Assembly: GCA_041736675.1 (NCBI GenBank)
Contig: JBGSTD010000048.1
Span: forward strand, 1 to 64,000
DNA length: 64,000 nt
Origin: Salaquimonas sp041736675
GTDB taxonomy: Bacteria; Pseudomonadota; Alphaproteobacteria; Rhizobiales; Rhizobiaceae
Direction: 5' to 3'
Made by a program: the position numbers and the translations under genes. Positions 32,112-41,118 of this stretch are shown piece by piece (the first letter of the stretch is position 1; each line of letters starts with the position of its first letter). Under the pieces are notes generated by a model. That model was not told where the DNA came from, did not search any database, and saw only the letters and a list, made by a program, of their open reading frames with translations.

Positions 32112-33446
32112 ATGAACCATTTTCTTAAATCCCCGGCGCTGCGCACGCTTGCAATCACTGGATTGCTCGGCCTGAGCGCCATTTCACCGGCCTTGGCCCA
32201 AACAGCAGAACCAACCATGGACAAGGGCGATACCGCCTGGATGATGGTTTCAACTGTGCTCGTTCTTTTCATGATTTTGCCTGGCCTTGCCCTTTTTTAC
32301 GGCGGCCTGGTCCGCAGTAAAAACATGCTTTCCGTTCTGATGCAGTGCACCATGATCACCGCTGTCGTCATGGTGATATGGGTTGTTTACGGTTATTCTT
32401 TCGCATTCGGTGGTGGCACTGGCGCTTTCTTTGGCGGCTTCGGCAAGTTGTTTCTTGCGGGCGTGACCACTGATTCAATGTCAGCCACCTTCACCGATGG
32501 CGTTGTAATCCCTGAATATGTGTTCATCGCCTTCCAGATGACCTTTGCCGCAATCACCCCGGCACTGATTGTTGGCGCCTTTGTCGAGCGCATTAAATTC
32601 TCCGCATTGATGGCTTTCGTCATTTTGTGGGTAACTTTCGTATATTTCCCGGTCGCTCACATGGTTTGGGACGCAGCAGGTTACATCTTCAACCTCGGCG
32701 CTCTTGATTTTGCCGGTGGTACAGTGGTTCACATCAATGCCGGTATTGCCGCGCTTGTCGGCTGCATCATTCTCGGCAAACGCGCAGGTCTCGGACGCGA
32801 CAACATGGCTCCACACTCAATGACACTGACAATGGTCGGGGCTTCCATGCTTTGGGTTGGCTGGTTCGGCTTTAACGCCGGTTCAAACCTTGAGGCAAAC
32901 GGCGGCGCAGCACTTGCCATGATCAACACCTTTACCGCAACCGCAGGTGCCATCATCGCCTGGGCAATCATCGAAGCCGTATTGCGCAGCAAACCATCAA
33001 TGTTGGGCGCGGCATCGGGTATGATCGCTGGGCTTGTTGCAGTCACGCCTGCAGCAGGCAGTATCGGCCCTGTTGGTGCAATCGTACTTGGTGCCATCGC
33101 CAGCTCTGCCTGTTACTTCTTTGTAGCTGTGGTCAAACAGAAGTTCGGCTATGATGACAGCCTTGATGTCTTCGGCATCCATGGTGTTGGCGGTATCATC
33201 GGTGCGATCGGAACAGGCATTTTCACAGCGCCAGGACTTGGCGGAACTGGTGGTGACGACTATTCGATCGCCGGTCAGACCTTTATTCAGGCTGAAGCTG
33301 TTGTAATTACCATCTTGTGGTGTGGCATTGCCTCGACAATCCTGTTCATGATCGTCAAGGCCATCTTCGGTCTGCGGGTCAATGAGGCGGACGAATCGGT
33401 CGGCCTCGACCTTTCCTCCCATGGAGAGGCAGCCTATCACGGCTAA
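32112..33446 (+). CDS. amtB: Ammonium transporter AmtB
   Basis: 444 residues from ATG 32112 with GGAG upstream. An N-terminal signal-like segment ends at SPALAQ, followed by eleven helices. Amt signatures: FYGGLVRSKNMLSVLMQC, FALVGAFVERIKFSALM-type helix, DFAGGTVVHINAGIAALVG, the pore histidine region FGIHGVGGIIGAIGTG. It conducts ammonium and is regulated by GlnK. A strong terminator follows 34 bases after the stop. Confidence 0.96.
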   Translation: MNHFLKSPALRTLAITGLLGLSAISPALAQTAEPTMDKGDTAWMMVSTVLVLFMILPGLALFYGGLVRSKNMLSVLMQCTMITAVVMVIWVVYGYSFAFGGGTGAFFGGFGKLFLAGVTTDSMSATFTDGVVIPEYVFIAFQMTFAAITPALIVGAFVERIKFSALMAFVILWVTFVYFPVAHMVWDAAGYIFNLGALDFAGGTVVHINAGIAALVGCIILGKRAGLGRDNMAPHSMTLTMVGASMLWVGWFGFNAGSNLEANGGAALAMINTFTATAGAIIAWAIIEAVLRSKPSMLGAASGMIAGLVAVTPAAGSIGPVGAIVLGAIASSACYFFVAVVKQKFGYDDSLDVFGIHGVGGIIGAIGTGIFTAPGLGGTGGDDYSIAGQTFIQAEAVVITILWCGIASTILFMIVKAIFGLRVNEADESVGLDLSSHGEAAYHG

Positions 33447-33480
33447 TCGGCAACAAACAGGACTGGACACGATATCATTG

Positions 33481-33508
33481 ACGGGGGCCTTCGGGTCCCC
33501 GTTTTTTT
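33481..33508 (+). terminator. Rho-independent terminator after amtB
   Basis: Nine-pair stem ACGGGGGCC with GGTCCCCGT (one G-T pair) around a TTCG tetraloop, followed by seven T. A textbook intrinsic terminator ending the glnK-amtB operon. Confidence 0.92.
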
Positions 33509-33686
33509 GTGCCCGTTTTCCGTAAAGAGAACCCAAATCGACCGATTCCACATTGCCTGCAAATTTTCCGGGCAAATCCTGCCCAAATACCTGACAACTT
33601 ACCCATGGTTAACAGGTGATTAACCTTCCCGCACTAGTGTCAGAGACTAAACAGGATTGCCAAACCAAGGTTCGGAGTGAACGCGC

Positions 33687-36503
33687 ATGCAATTAGCCAA
33701 TTCAAGAACGAGATCTGTCTCATCAAGACAGGTTTCTTATCAGGCTGAAACCTACCAGAGCCGTTTTTCCGGACAAGTTGGCGTGCTTGTCGGACTCGTC
33801 ATTCTCGCAATTGTTGCCATAGCTTTCGGCAGCCTGGCAACCTGGTCAGTCGATGATCCCAGTTTCTCCAATGCCAACGGCCGCGAGATCCAGAATGCCG
33901 GTGGATATTGGGGCGCTTCCTTTGCCGATATTCTTATCCAGTTCACCGGGCTTGCCAGCATCGTTGCCCTTGTTCCTCCTGCAATATGGGGCTGGTTGAA
34001 ACTGGTGCAAAAACCGATCGGTATTCTGCAGAAGCGCCTATTGGCCTGGCCTTTTGCCATGATAGTCTGCGCCGCGGCATTCAGCTGCCTTCCCCTTTCC
34101 GACAACTGGCCTTTGCCATCAGGCCATGGCGGAATACTCGGCGATCTGGTTCTCAAAGGGCCTTCGCTCATTTTGGGTGGATATCCCTCCGGTATCCTTG
34201 CGCTTGTCTTCTTCACCATTCTTTTGATTCCGGGCACGCTGATTACCCTGTTTGCCAGCGGGTTGGTAAACCGCCCGGCAAAATCAGATGCTGATGGTTT
34301 TGTCGTGGACCCTGAAACAGGGGAAGTCTTTGAGAATGATATTTCATCAGGCTGGGTACTTGGCGCAATCGCCCACTTTTGGCTGACAGCAAAAATGCTC
34401 TTCAAGCGTCGCTGGACAAAACCGGCAATACTGGGCCATTCGTCTCATCTCTCAAACAACAAAGTCAAAAACACGCGTGTCAACAGAAATGACCACAGAA
34501 TCGAGCCCGACCTTCAAAATGAAGAATACTTCGAGGAAGCGATGGGCGCAGGACCAAGACAATCAATCCTAAACCGGGCCAAGTCCGCATGGAATGCGCT
34601 GACGATGCCGCCCGATGATGGACTTGAGGCATTTCACGCAAACGATCGCGGTGAACGCGATTTTGACAGGCAAGCAAATTATCAGGCAGGCGACAGGGAA
34701 AAAAATCAGCCTTCCGCTGGCGCCCGCAGGATCGAGCCCCAGGATTTTTCAGGTCAGGAATTCATCACTGCCCCTGAAATGGCACCCAGCTATGGCGAGG
34801 AAATTTTCAGTACGGATATCGAGGAAGAACGTTTTGATGCCGGTTTTCAGATGCCTCAGTATACAAGAGGCACTCCGGCAATTGTCGAAACTCCGGCTGC
34901 AAGAGTATCTGAGCCTGCCCCCAAACCCAAACCGGGTAACCGAATCAATCGTGAGGCACAACCTTCACTACTGGGTTCCAATGATTTCGAGCTGCCACAT
35001 CTAAATTTCCTTAGTGAGCCGAAGAACATCGTCAAGGACCACACGCTTTCAACCGAGTCGCTCGAGGCCAATGCGCGATTGCTGGAAGGTGTCCTTGAGG
35101 ATTTCGGTGTCAAAGGCGAGATCATCAAGGTTCATCCCGGCCCTGTCGTGACCCTCTATGAGCTGGAACCGGCGCCAGGCATCAAGTCTTCTCGTGTCAT
35201 TGGACTAGCCGATGACATCGCTCGTTCGATGAGCGCGATTGCATGCCGTGTTGCTGTTGTTCCAGGGCGAAATGCGATCGGGATCGAACTGCCGAACGCA
35301 CGACGCGAGACAGTTTACCTGCGGGAAGTGCTTCAGGCCCAGGATTATGAAAATACGAAGCAAAAACTTGCCCTTGTTCTCGGCAAGACAATTGGCGGTG
35401 AACCTGTGATTGCGGACTTGGCAAAGATGCCGCATCTGCTGGTGGCCGGTACCACCGGATCGGGTAAGTCGGTTGCGATCAACACAATGATCCTGTCCAT
35501 CTTGTACCGTCTGTCTCCAGCCCAATGCAAAATGATCATGATTGATCCAAAAATGCTGGAGCTTTCGATTTATGACGGCATTCCGCATCTGCTGACGCCT
35601 GTGGTGACTGATCCGAAAAAGGCGGTTGTAGCCCTCAAATGGACCGTTCGCGAGATGGAGCAACGCTACAAGAAAATGTCCAAGCTCGGTGTGCGCAATA
35701 TAGATGGATACAATCTGCGTTTGGAGCAGGCGCAACAGAAGGGTGAAACACTTACCCGCACGGTCCAGACCGGCTATGACCGCGAAACTGGAGAAGCTAT
35801 CTTTGAAACGGAAGATCTGGAATTCGAGATCATGCCTTACATTGTCGTGATCATCGACGAGATGGCTGATCTGATGATGGTAGCAGGCAAGGATATTGAA
35901 GGTGCAATCCAGCGGCTTGCCCAGATGGCACGCGCTGCAGGTATCCATGTCATCATGGCAACCCAGCGCCCGTCAGTGGATGTGATCACCGGTACCATCA
36001 AGGCGAACTTTCCTACCCGTATTTCTTTCCAGGTTACCTCGAAAATTGATTCGCGCACCATTTTGGGCGAGCAGGGTGCAGAACAGCTGCTCGGAATGGG
36101 TGACATGCTTTACATGGCAGGCGGCGGGCGCATCCAGCGCGTGCACGGACCATTTGTTGCGGACGAGGAAGTCGAAAAAATCGTCAATCATTTGAAAACC
36201 CAGGGCGTTCCGCAATATCTGGAAGCTGTCACGCAGGATGACGACGAGGAAGAAGGAGAAGGCGGAAGCGGCCCGGCGGGAACCGATGCCTTGTCTGAAT
36301 CAAACGACATCTATGACCAGGCAGTATCCGTTGTACTTCGCGACCGGAAAGTTTCAACCAGTTATATTCAACGCCGCCTCGGTATCGGCTACAACCGCGC
36401 CGCATCGCTCATAGAAAGAATGGAAAATGAAGGCTTGATCGGCGCACCCAATCACGCCGGAAAACGCGAGATTCTGGTTCCAGATGAAAATGAAGCTTTT
36501 TGA
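33687..36503 (+). CDS. ftsK: DNA translocase FtsK
   Basis: 938 residues. Four N-terminal transmembrane helices (about 30-55, 85-110, 125-145, 170-195) anchor it at the septum. A long acidic and proline-rich linker (200-430) leads to the motor: Walker A GTTGSGKSVAIN near 588, Walker B YIVVIIDEMADLMMV near 725, and a C-terminal gamma winged helix (VSTSYIQRRLGIGYNRAASL) that reads the KOPS sequences. FtsK clears DNA from the closing septum and activates XerCD. Upstream is lolA's neighbourhood, the usual ftsK-lolA-xthA order. Confidence 0.96.
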   Translation: MQLANSRTRSVSSRQVSYQAETYQSRFSGQVGVLVGLVILAIVAIAFGSLATWSVDDPSFSNANGREIQNAGGYWGASFADILIQFTGLASIVALVPPAIWGWLKLVQKPIGILQKRLLAWPFAMIVCAAAFSCLPLSDNWPLPSGHGGILGDLVLKGPSLILGGYPSGILALVFFTILLIPGTLITLFASGLVNRPAKSDADGFVVDPETGEVFENDISSGWVLGAIAHFWLTAKMLFKRRWTKPAILGHSSHLSNNKVKNTRVNRNDHRIEPDLQNEEYFEEAMGAGPRQSILNRAKSAWNALTMPPDDGLEAFHANDRGERDFDRQANYQAGDREKNQPSAGARRIEPQDFSGQEFITAPEMAPSYGEEIFSTDIEEERFDAGFQMPQYTRGTPAIVETPAARVSEPAPKPKPGNRINREAQPSLLGSNDFELPHLNFLSEPKNIVKDHTLSTESLEANARLLEGVLEDFGVKGEIIKVHPGPVVTLYELEPAPGIKSSRVIGLADDIARSMSAIACRVAVVPGRNAIGIELPNARRETVYLREVLQAQDYENTKQKLALVLGKTIGGEPVIADLAKMPHLLVAGTTGSGKSVAINTMILSILYRLSPAQCKMIMIDPKMLELSIYDGIPHLLTPVVTDPKKAVVALKWTVREMEQRYKKMSKLGVRNIDGYNLRLEQAQQKGETLTRTVQTGYDRETGEAIFETEDLEFEIMPYIVVIIDEMADLMMVAGKDIEGAIQRLAQMARAAGIHVIMATQRPSVDVITGTIKANFPTRISFQVTSKIDSRTILGEQGAEQLLGMGDMLYMAGGGRIQRVHGPFVADEEVEKIVNHLKTQGVPQYLEAVTQDDDEEEGEGGSGPAGTDALSESNDIYDQAVSVVLRDRKVSTSYIQRRLGIGYNRAASLIERMENEGLIGAPNHAGKREILVPDENEAF

Positions 36504-36609
36504 TGCGAAGCTGGAATTTCGGGTTCATCGCCATTATTTGGCCTAAAGAACCCATAAAAGGTAGGAATTCGATTACCGCGCGGCGGGCAAGAAATTTTGG
36601 AGCAGTGGC

Positions 36610-37248
36610 ATGAAAATATCCGGTAAGTTCTATGTTTCCGGCAAGCGGATAACGCAAACAATTTGCGCATCATTGATGTTTTCCGGTCTGGCGATCCTGT
36701 CTGCCCAGGCGGATCTCAAATCAGATACTTTAGACGCCTTGCGAACCCATTATGCCAAGGTACCCACCATGAAAGGTGAATTCCTTCAATTTGGACCAAA
36801 AGGCGATCAATCGGGTGGAACATTCTCAATCAAACGCCCGGGCAAGGTTCGATTTGACTATGAAGATCCATCGCCGGTGGAAGTCGTTTCAAACGGCCTT
36901 GCTGTCATTGTCATCAATAACAAGTTGAAAACATTTGATTCATACCCGCTGAAAAACACCCCTTTGAAATTGCTTCTCGACGACAAGCTCGACATCAGCG
37001 CGGACGCCATCCTTGATATCAAACAGGAAAAGGATTTGACGACCGTGGTGCTCGGCGACAAACAGATTTTCGGCAATTCGATTATCACCCTTATGTTTGA
37101 GCCGGAAACCTTCGAACTGCGGCAATGGACCATCAAAGACGCCCAAGGCAAGGAAACGTCTGTAATGGTGTTCAATGTTGAAGACAATGTCGAAATCTCG
37201 AACAAGACATTTGAAGTCAACAAGGCCAAGTACAAACGCAGCAATTGA
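36610..37248 (+). CDS. lolA: Outer-membrane lipoprotein carrier protein LolA
   Basis: 212 residues with a signal peptide (about 1-35, ending LSAQA). The LolA fold is visible: TMKGEFLQFGPKGDQSGGTF, IKRPGKVRFDYEDPSP, and TLMFEPETFELRQWTIKDAQ. It ferries lipoproteins across the periplasm. ATG 36610 follows GGAG. It lies just behind ftsK as in most alphaproteobacteria. Confidence 0.93.
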   Translation: MKISGKFYVSGKRITQTICASLMFSGLAILSAQADLKSDTLDALRTHYAKVPTMKGEFLQFGPKGDQSGGTFSIKRPGKVRFDYEDPSPVEVVSNGLAVIVINNKLKTFDSYPLKNTPLKLLLDDKLDISADAILDIKQEKDLTTVVLGDKQIFGNSIITLMFEPETFELRQWTIKDAQGKETSVMVFNVEDNVEISNKTFEVNKAKYKRSN

Positions 37249-37408
37249 TACTGCGTCGTGTTCGCATGAAAGGCTTGCAGTTATAAGCTTACTGTTGGCC
37301 AGCATTCTGTTGAAAAGACAGCCGGGTTGATAATCATCCCCCCCAGAGGTCTTGAATCCACAGTCGGGCCAAGACAAGGTGAAAACCTCAAAGTCAACGG
37401 AGTCGTTC

Positions 37409-38212
37409 ATGCCTGTATCCATCGCCACCTGGAACATCAATTCCGTTCGCCTGCGCGCACCGCTGGTCGAAAATTTTCTGAAAACTCATCAACCCGATAT
37501 CTTGTGCCTGCAGGAAATCAAATGTATGAATGACCAGTTTCCCGGCAAGACTTTCAAGAAGCTTGGCTATGAATACCAGGTTGTGCATGGCCAAAAAGGC
37601 TATCATGGGGTTGCGACCATTTCCAAAAGACCCTTGAGCGAGCATTATTCTACAGATTATGTTTCAATGGGTGACACCCGTCACCTTGCCGCAAGTTTCA
37701 CCATGGGCGGCAAAAAAGTGCGGCTTCATAATTTTTATGTTCCTGCCGGAGGCGATGAACCCGACATCGCCATCAATCCAAAATTTGCTCACAAACTGAA
37801 ATTCATCCTGGAAATGGAGGCATTGCACTCATCCAGCAATGACATTCCAGCAATTCTTGTCGGTGATCTGAATATTGCGCCGTACGAAAACGATGTCTGG
37901 TCCCACAAGCAATTGTTGAAAATTGTCAGTCACACCCCGGTCGAGACCGATGGACTGTTATCGGTCATGAAAAAGGGGGAATGGATCGATCTGATGCGCA
38001 AAATGACCCCGATGGATGAAAAACTATATACCTGGTGGAGTTACCGTTCAAAGGACTGGGAGACCAGCAATCGCGGACGCAGGCTTGATCACGTCTGGAG
38101 CGCCGCAGAATTGGCCGAAAGCCTGATTGGTGTTGATATCATCTCCGGCGCACGCGGATGGGACAAGCCATCCGACCATGTTCCGGTTATTGCCCGCTTC
38201 GATCTCGACTGA
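37409..38212 (+). CDS. xthA: Exodeoxyribonuclease III
   Basis: 267 residues from ATG 37409 (CGGAG upstream). AP-endonuclease/exonuclease III motifs in order: IATWNINSVRLRAP, QEIKCMNDQFP (the metal-binding Glu), YVPAGGDEPD, VGDLNIAPYENDVW and the catalytic SDHVPVIARFDLD. Repairs abasic sites. Convergent with and only 3 bases from the cyclic-nucleotide-domain gene. Confidence 0.93.
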   Translation: MPVSIATWNINSVRLRAPLVENFLKTHQPDILCLQEIKCMNDQFPGKTFKKLGYEYQVVHGQKGYHGVATISKRPLSEHYSTDYVSMGDTRHLAASFTMGGKKVRLHNFYVPAGGDEPDIAINPKFAHKLKFILEMEALHSSSNDIPAILVGDLNIAPYENDVWSHKQLLKIVSHTPVETDGLLSVMKKGEWIDLMRKMTPMDEKLYTWWSYRSKDWETSNRGRRLDHVWSAAELAESLIGVDIISGARGWDKPSDHVPVIARFDLD

Positions 38213-38215
38213 AAC

Positions 38216-38707
38216 TTATCCCTGTTCGCGGGTACCTGTTGTGAGTGGAGGGATGGTGTGCAAACGCTGTTCCACCTGTCCCATTCTGGAAAGTAATTGC
38301 TGAACTTGCGCAAAAATTCGGCCATGCATCAACAGGGCAAGTTCAGGATATTCTCCAAGCATCCGTTTGAATACATCGCGCGGGACATGAAGCAGTTCGC
38401 AATCGGTCCTCGCGAGCGCATCAGCTACTCTTTTATTGGCGGTTATCATCGCCATCTCACCTATAACGCTGTTTTCCAATTGGCTCGCAAGAATAATCTC
38501 ACGTCCTTCGCGCATGACAAGAAGATCAACCTGACCGGAAACTACAATATAGCCACCGTCAGACATCGCCCCTTCGTGATACAGGAATTCACCTTTGCGC
38601 AGAAAAATACGTTTTGAGCCAAATGCCAAAAGACGCAGTTGCTCTTCGGGAAAATCCGCAAATAGCGCAACGCTGAAAAACCGGTTAATATCGTCATCAA
38701 GGCTCAT
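38216..38707 (-). CDS. Cyclic-nucleotide-binding-domain protein
   Basis: 163 residues, one Crp-type beta-roll domain: FLYHEGAMSDGGYIVVSGQV and NSVIGEMAMITANKRVADAL, then a helix and a short tail. There is no DNA-binding domain. Similar stand-alone domains are common in alphaproteobacteria; whether it binds a nucleotide is unknown. It precedes no clear partner on the same strand; the response regulator gene lies 91 bases upstream. Confidence 0.85.
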   Translation of the reverse strand: MSLDDDINRFFSVALFADFPEEQLRLLAFGSKRIFLRKGEFLYHEGAMSDGGYIVVSGQVDLLVMREGREIILASQLENSVIGEMAMITANKRVADALARTDCELLHVPRDVFKRMLGEYPELALLMHGRIFAQVQQLLSRMGQVEQRLHTIPPLTTGTREQG

Positions 38708-38798
38708 TGTGCGGTCTTATCACAGCAGCCATATGTTTGACATCAGCCTTTTTCACTAAACCTGCCATGATTCCGGCTGCAGCAATTACGTCTCCTGC

Positions 38799-39482
38799 TC
38801 AGGGAACCAGTTTGTATCCGCCACCCTCAGTTACCAGCAAACGCGCATTGGAGGGATCTTTCTCAACCTTCTGACGCAAACGGTAAATATGCGTCTCAAG
38901 GGTATGGGTGGTTACCCCTGAATTGTAACCCCAAACCTGCTCCAGCAGTTCATCGCGGCCGATGATCTTTTCTTCAGCCCTGTAAAGATATTTCATGATT
39001 GCAGTTTCTTTTTCCGTCAGACGGATCTTGCCGCCATCCTCTTCAAGAAGCATTTTTTGTGCCGGCTTGAAAGTGTAGGAACCAATCGTGAAAACCGCAT
39101 CCTCGCTTTGTTCGTGGGTACGCAACTGCGCGCGAATTCTGGCGAGCAACACTGCGAAGCGGAACGGCTTGGTAACGTAATCATTTGCGCCGGCTTCAAG
39201 ACCGAGGATCGTATCAGAATCGGTATCATGCCCGGTAAGCATGATAATCGGTGATCTGAACCCACCCTTCCGCAGCAGCTTGACTGCTTCACGTCCGTCA
39301 ATGTCCGGCAGTCCAACATCCATCACGAGAAGGTCGATATGACTGTTTCTTGCCGCCTGAATACCTTTTGTCGCGCTGGCTTCGCTTGAAACATCAAATT
39401 CCTCATACAGGCGTAATTGCTCGCTCAATGCCTCGCGAAGATCATCATCATCATCCACCAGCAATATTGTCCGTGCAGTCAT
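38799..39482 (-). CDS. OmpR-family response regulator, CenR-like
   Basis: 227 residues. A receiver with LLVDDDDDLREALSEQL, phosphoacceptor Asp in LLVMDVGLPDIDG and KPF loop (YVTKPFRFAVLLARI), then a winged-helix DNA-binding domain with LTEKETAIMKYLYRA and VTTHTLETHIYRLRQKVEKD. The exact receiver/linker sequence resembles CenR of Caulobacter and rhizobia, which controls envelope integrity, and an L,D-transpeptidase gene is divergent. The CenR identity is a memory-based inference, so no symbol is given. No kinase gene is adjacent. Confidence 0.85.
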   Translation of the reverse strand: MTARTILLVDDDDDLREALSEQLRLYEEFDVSSEASATKGIQAARNSHIDLLVMDVGLPDIDGREAVKLLRKGGFRSPIIMLTGHDTDSDTILGLEAGANDYVTKPFRFAVLLARIRAQLRTHEQSEDAVFTIGSYTFKPAQKMLLEEDGGKIRLTEKETAIMKYLYRAEEKIIGRDELLEQVWGYNSGVTTHTLETHIYRLRQKVEKDPSNARLLVTEGGGYKLVP

Positions 39483-39593
39483 TTAAAGCTCCCTTTTGGG
39501 CCATCACCACATTTGCTGTTGATCAAATTCAAAAAACAAAAGCATTCTCAGTGGAAGTTGAATCTGTGAATATTTCTACCTTTAAAACATGAT

Positions 39594-39619
39594 ATGGGAA
39601 ACCCCGTGAAGTTTCCCAT
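39594..39619. repeat. 9-bp perfect hairpin in the intergenic region
   Basis: ATGGGAAAC and GTTTCCCAT flank an 8-base loop (CCCGTGAA), midway between the divergent response regulator and the L,D-transpeptidase genes. No T tract follows. It could be an operator or a leader structure for the transpeptidase mRNA. Confidence 0.4.
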
Positions 39620-39724
39620 CAAGCGAGTGTGATTATTTCTGCCAAATTGTGAAGTCTCCCGATACCGGTATAAAGATGCTATATTGCTATCAGAACTCAT
39701 TAACGGGGAAAATGCGAAATAATA

Positions 39725-40252
39725 ATGTCATTTGATAACACGATCCGCGTGCAGCGCGGTTTTTTTGGCAAACCATCCAAAGGTCTCCTGCATTTTCAAG
39801 GCAAGGTTTGGCCATGCCTGCTGGGAAAGAACGGTATCGCCACAAGAAAACTTGAAGGTGACATGAAAACACCCTCAGGCACTTTTCCGCTGCTTTTTGG
39901 ATTTTTTCGAAAGGATCGCCTTGCAAGACAGCCTGGCCTGCTCGTCCTCAAGGCCACAAAGTCTGACGATGGATGGTGCGATGCTCCCTCACACCCAAAC
40001 TACAACCGGCCTGTAAAATTACCATTTTCAGCGTCCCATGAAAAAATGATGCGCGATGATAATCTGTACGATGTGGTGATTGTCATGGACCAGAATTTCA
40101 GCCGGCGAACAAGAAACCGCGGCAGCGCCGTGTTTTTTCATCTCGCAGGTGACAAGGATCATACTGCTGGCTGCATTGGGGTTACACCAAAGGTGATGAA
40201 GTTTTTACTCGCCCGAATCAATACGAAGACACGAATCGTCATTAAGCCCTGA
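39725..40252 (+). CDS. L,D-transpeptidase (YkuD) family protein
   Basis: 175 residues. YkuD-domain signature: DMKTPSGTFPLLFGF near the N-terminus, AVFFHLAGDKDHTAGCIGVT with the catalytic His and Cys, and the C-terminal RINTKTRIVI. No signal peptide is visible, which is odd for a periplasmic cell-wall enzyme; a different start or a non-classical role is possible. Only 8 bases separate it from the convergent yggS. Confidence 0.88.
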   Translation: MSFDNTIRVQRGFFGKPSKGLLHFQGKVWPCLLGKNGIATRKLEGDMKTPSGTFPLLFGFFRKDRLARQPGLLVLKATKSDDGWCDAPSHPNYNRPVKLPFSASHEKMMRDDNLYDVVIVMDQNFSRRTRNRGSAVFFHLAGDKDHTAGCIGVTPKVMKFLLARINTKTRIVIKP

Positions 40253-40260
40253 TTTGACGA

Positions 40261-40932
40261 TCACACCGCTTCCCGGCTCCCGAATATTGCACTGCCAACC
40301 CTGACATGGGTCGCGCCAAGTTCGATCGCCGTCTCAAAATCTGAAGACATCCCCATCGAGAGGGACAGGAGACCGGCATTTGCCGCAAGTGTGCGAAGCA
40401 TGGCAAAATGGGGTCCGGGATTTTCATTGACCGGAGGAATGCACATAAGACCTTCAATGGTGAGACCGTATTTTTTGGTGCAAATACGATAAAATTCCTC
40501 GAATTCAGTTGGATCAATACCGGCCTTTTGCGACTCTGATCCGGTATTAACCTGGATAAACAATTTGATTGCCCGGTTTTGACTCTTCATTTCCTTGGCC
40601 AGCACAGCCGCAATTTTTTCCCGGTCCACTGTGTGAATCACATCAAAAAGGGCTACAGCGTCTGCCGCCTTGTTGGATTGCAACGGACCAATCAGATGTA
40701 ATTCCACATCATTGAACTGTTCTTTCAATAATGGCCATTTGCCCTGCGCTTCCTGCACCCGATTTTCACCAAAAACCCGCTGGCCGGCGTCAAGAGCCGG
40801 ACGTATCTCATCCGCATCAAAGGTTTTAGAGACAGCAATCAGCGTAATATCAGTCAGATCACGGCTGGAAATCCTTGCCGCATTCCGGCATCGGACCCGG
40901 ACAGTATTCAGATTTTGCGCTATTGAAGTCAT
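40261..40932 (-). CDS. yggS: Pyridoxal-phosphate homeostasis protein YggS/PLPBP
   Basis: 223 residues. Single-domain PLP-binding barrel: TLIAVSKTFDADEIRPAL with the PLP lysine, QRVFGENRVQEAQGKW, ELHLIGPLQSNKA, SMGMSSDFETAIELGATHVR for the phosphate site, and RVGSAIFG. It keeps free PLP in balance. Divergent from leuS across 186 bases. Confidence 0.93.
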   Translation of the reverse strand: MTSIAQNLNTVRVRCRNAARISSRDLTDITLIAVSKTFDADEIRPALDAGQRVFGENRVQEAQGKWPLLKEQFNDVELHLIGPLQSNKAADAVALFDVIHTVDREKIAAVLAKEMKSQNRAIKLFIQVNTGSESQKAGIDPTEFEEFYRICTKKYGLTIEGLMCIPPVNENPGPHFAMLRTLAANAGLLSLSMGMSSDFETAIELGATHVRVGSAIFGSREAV

Positions 40933-41118
40933 ATCGTTTCCAAAAGGATTGAATATTTTTGTTCGTTCATCATATTACCCCCCAAGGAACTCTTCACCAA
41001 GAAGCCAGCCAACAGTTGACCCAAGCACCAATTTCTGGTGAAGCAGGCAGGAATTTATCATGATTTGTAAACCGTGATTCATTTCAATAGGCATAATTTT
41101 TTTCAAAGCAAGTGAACG

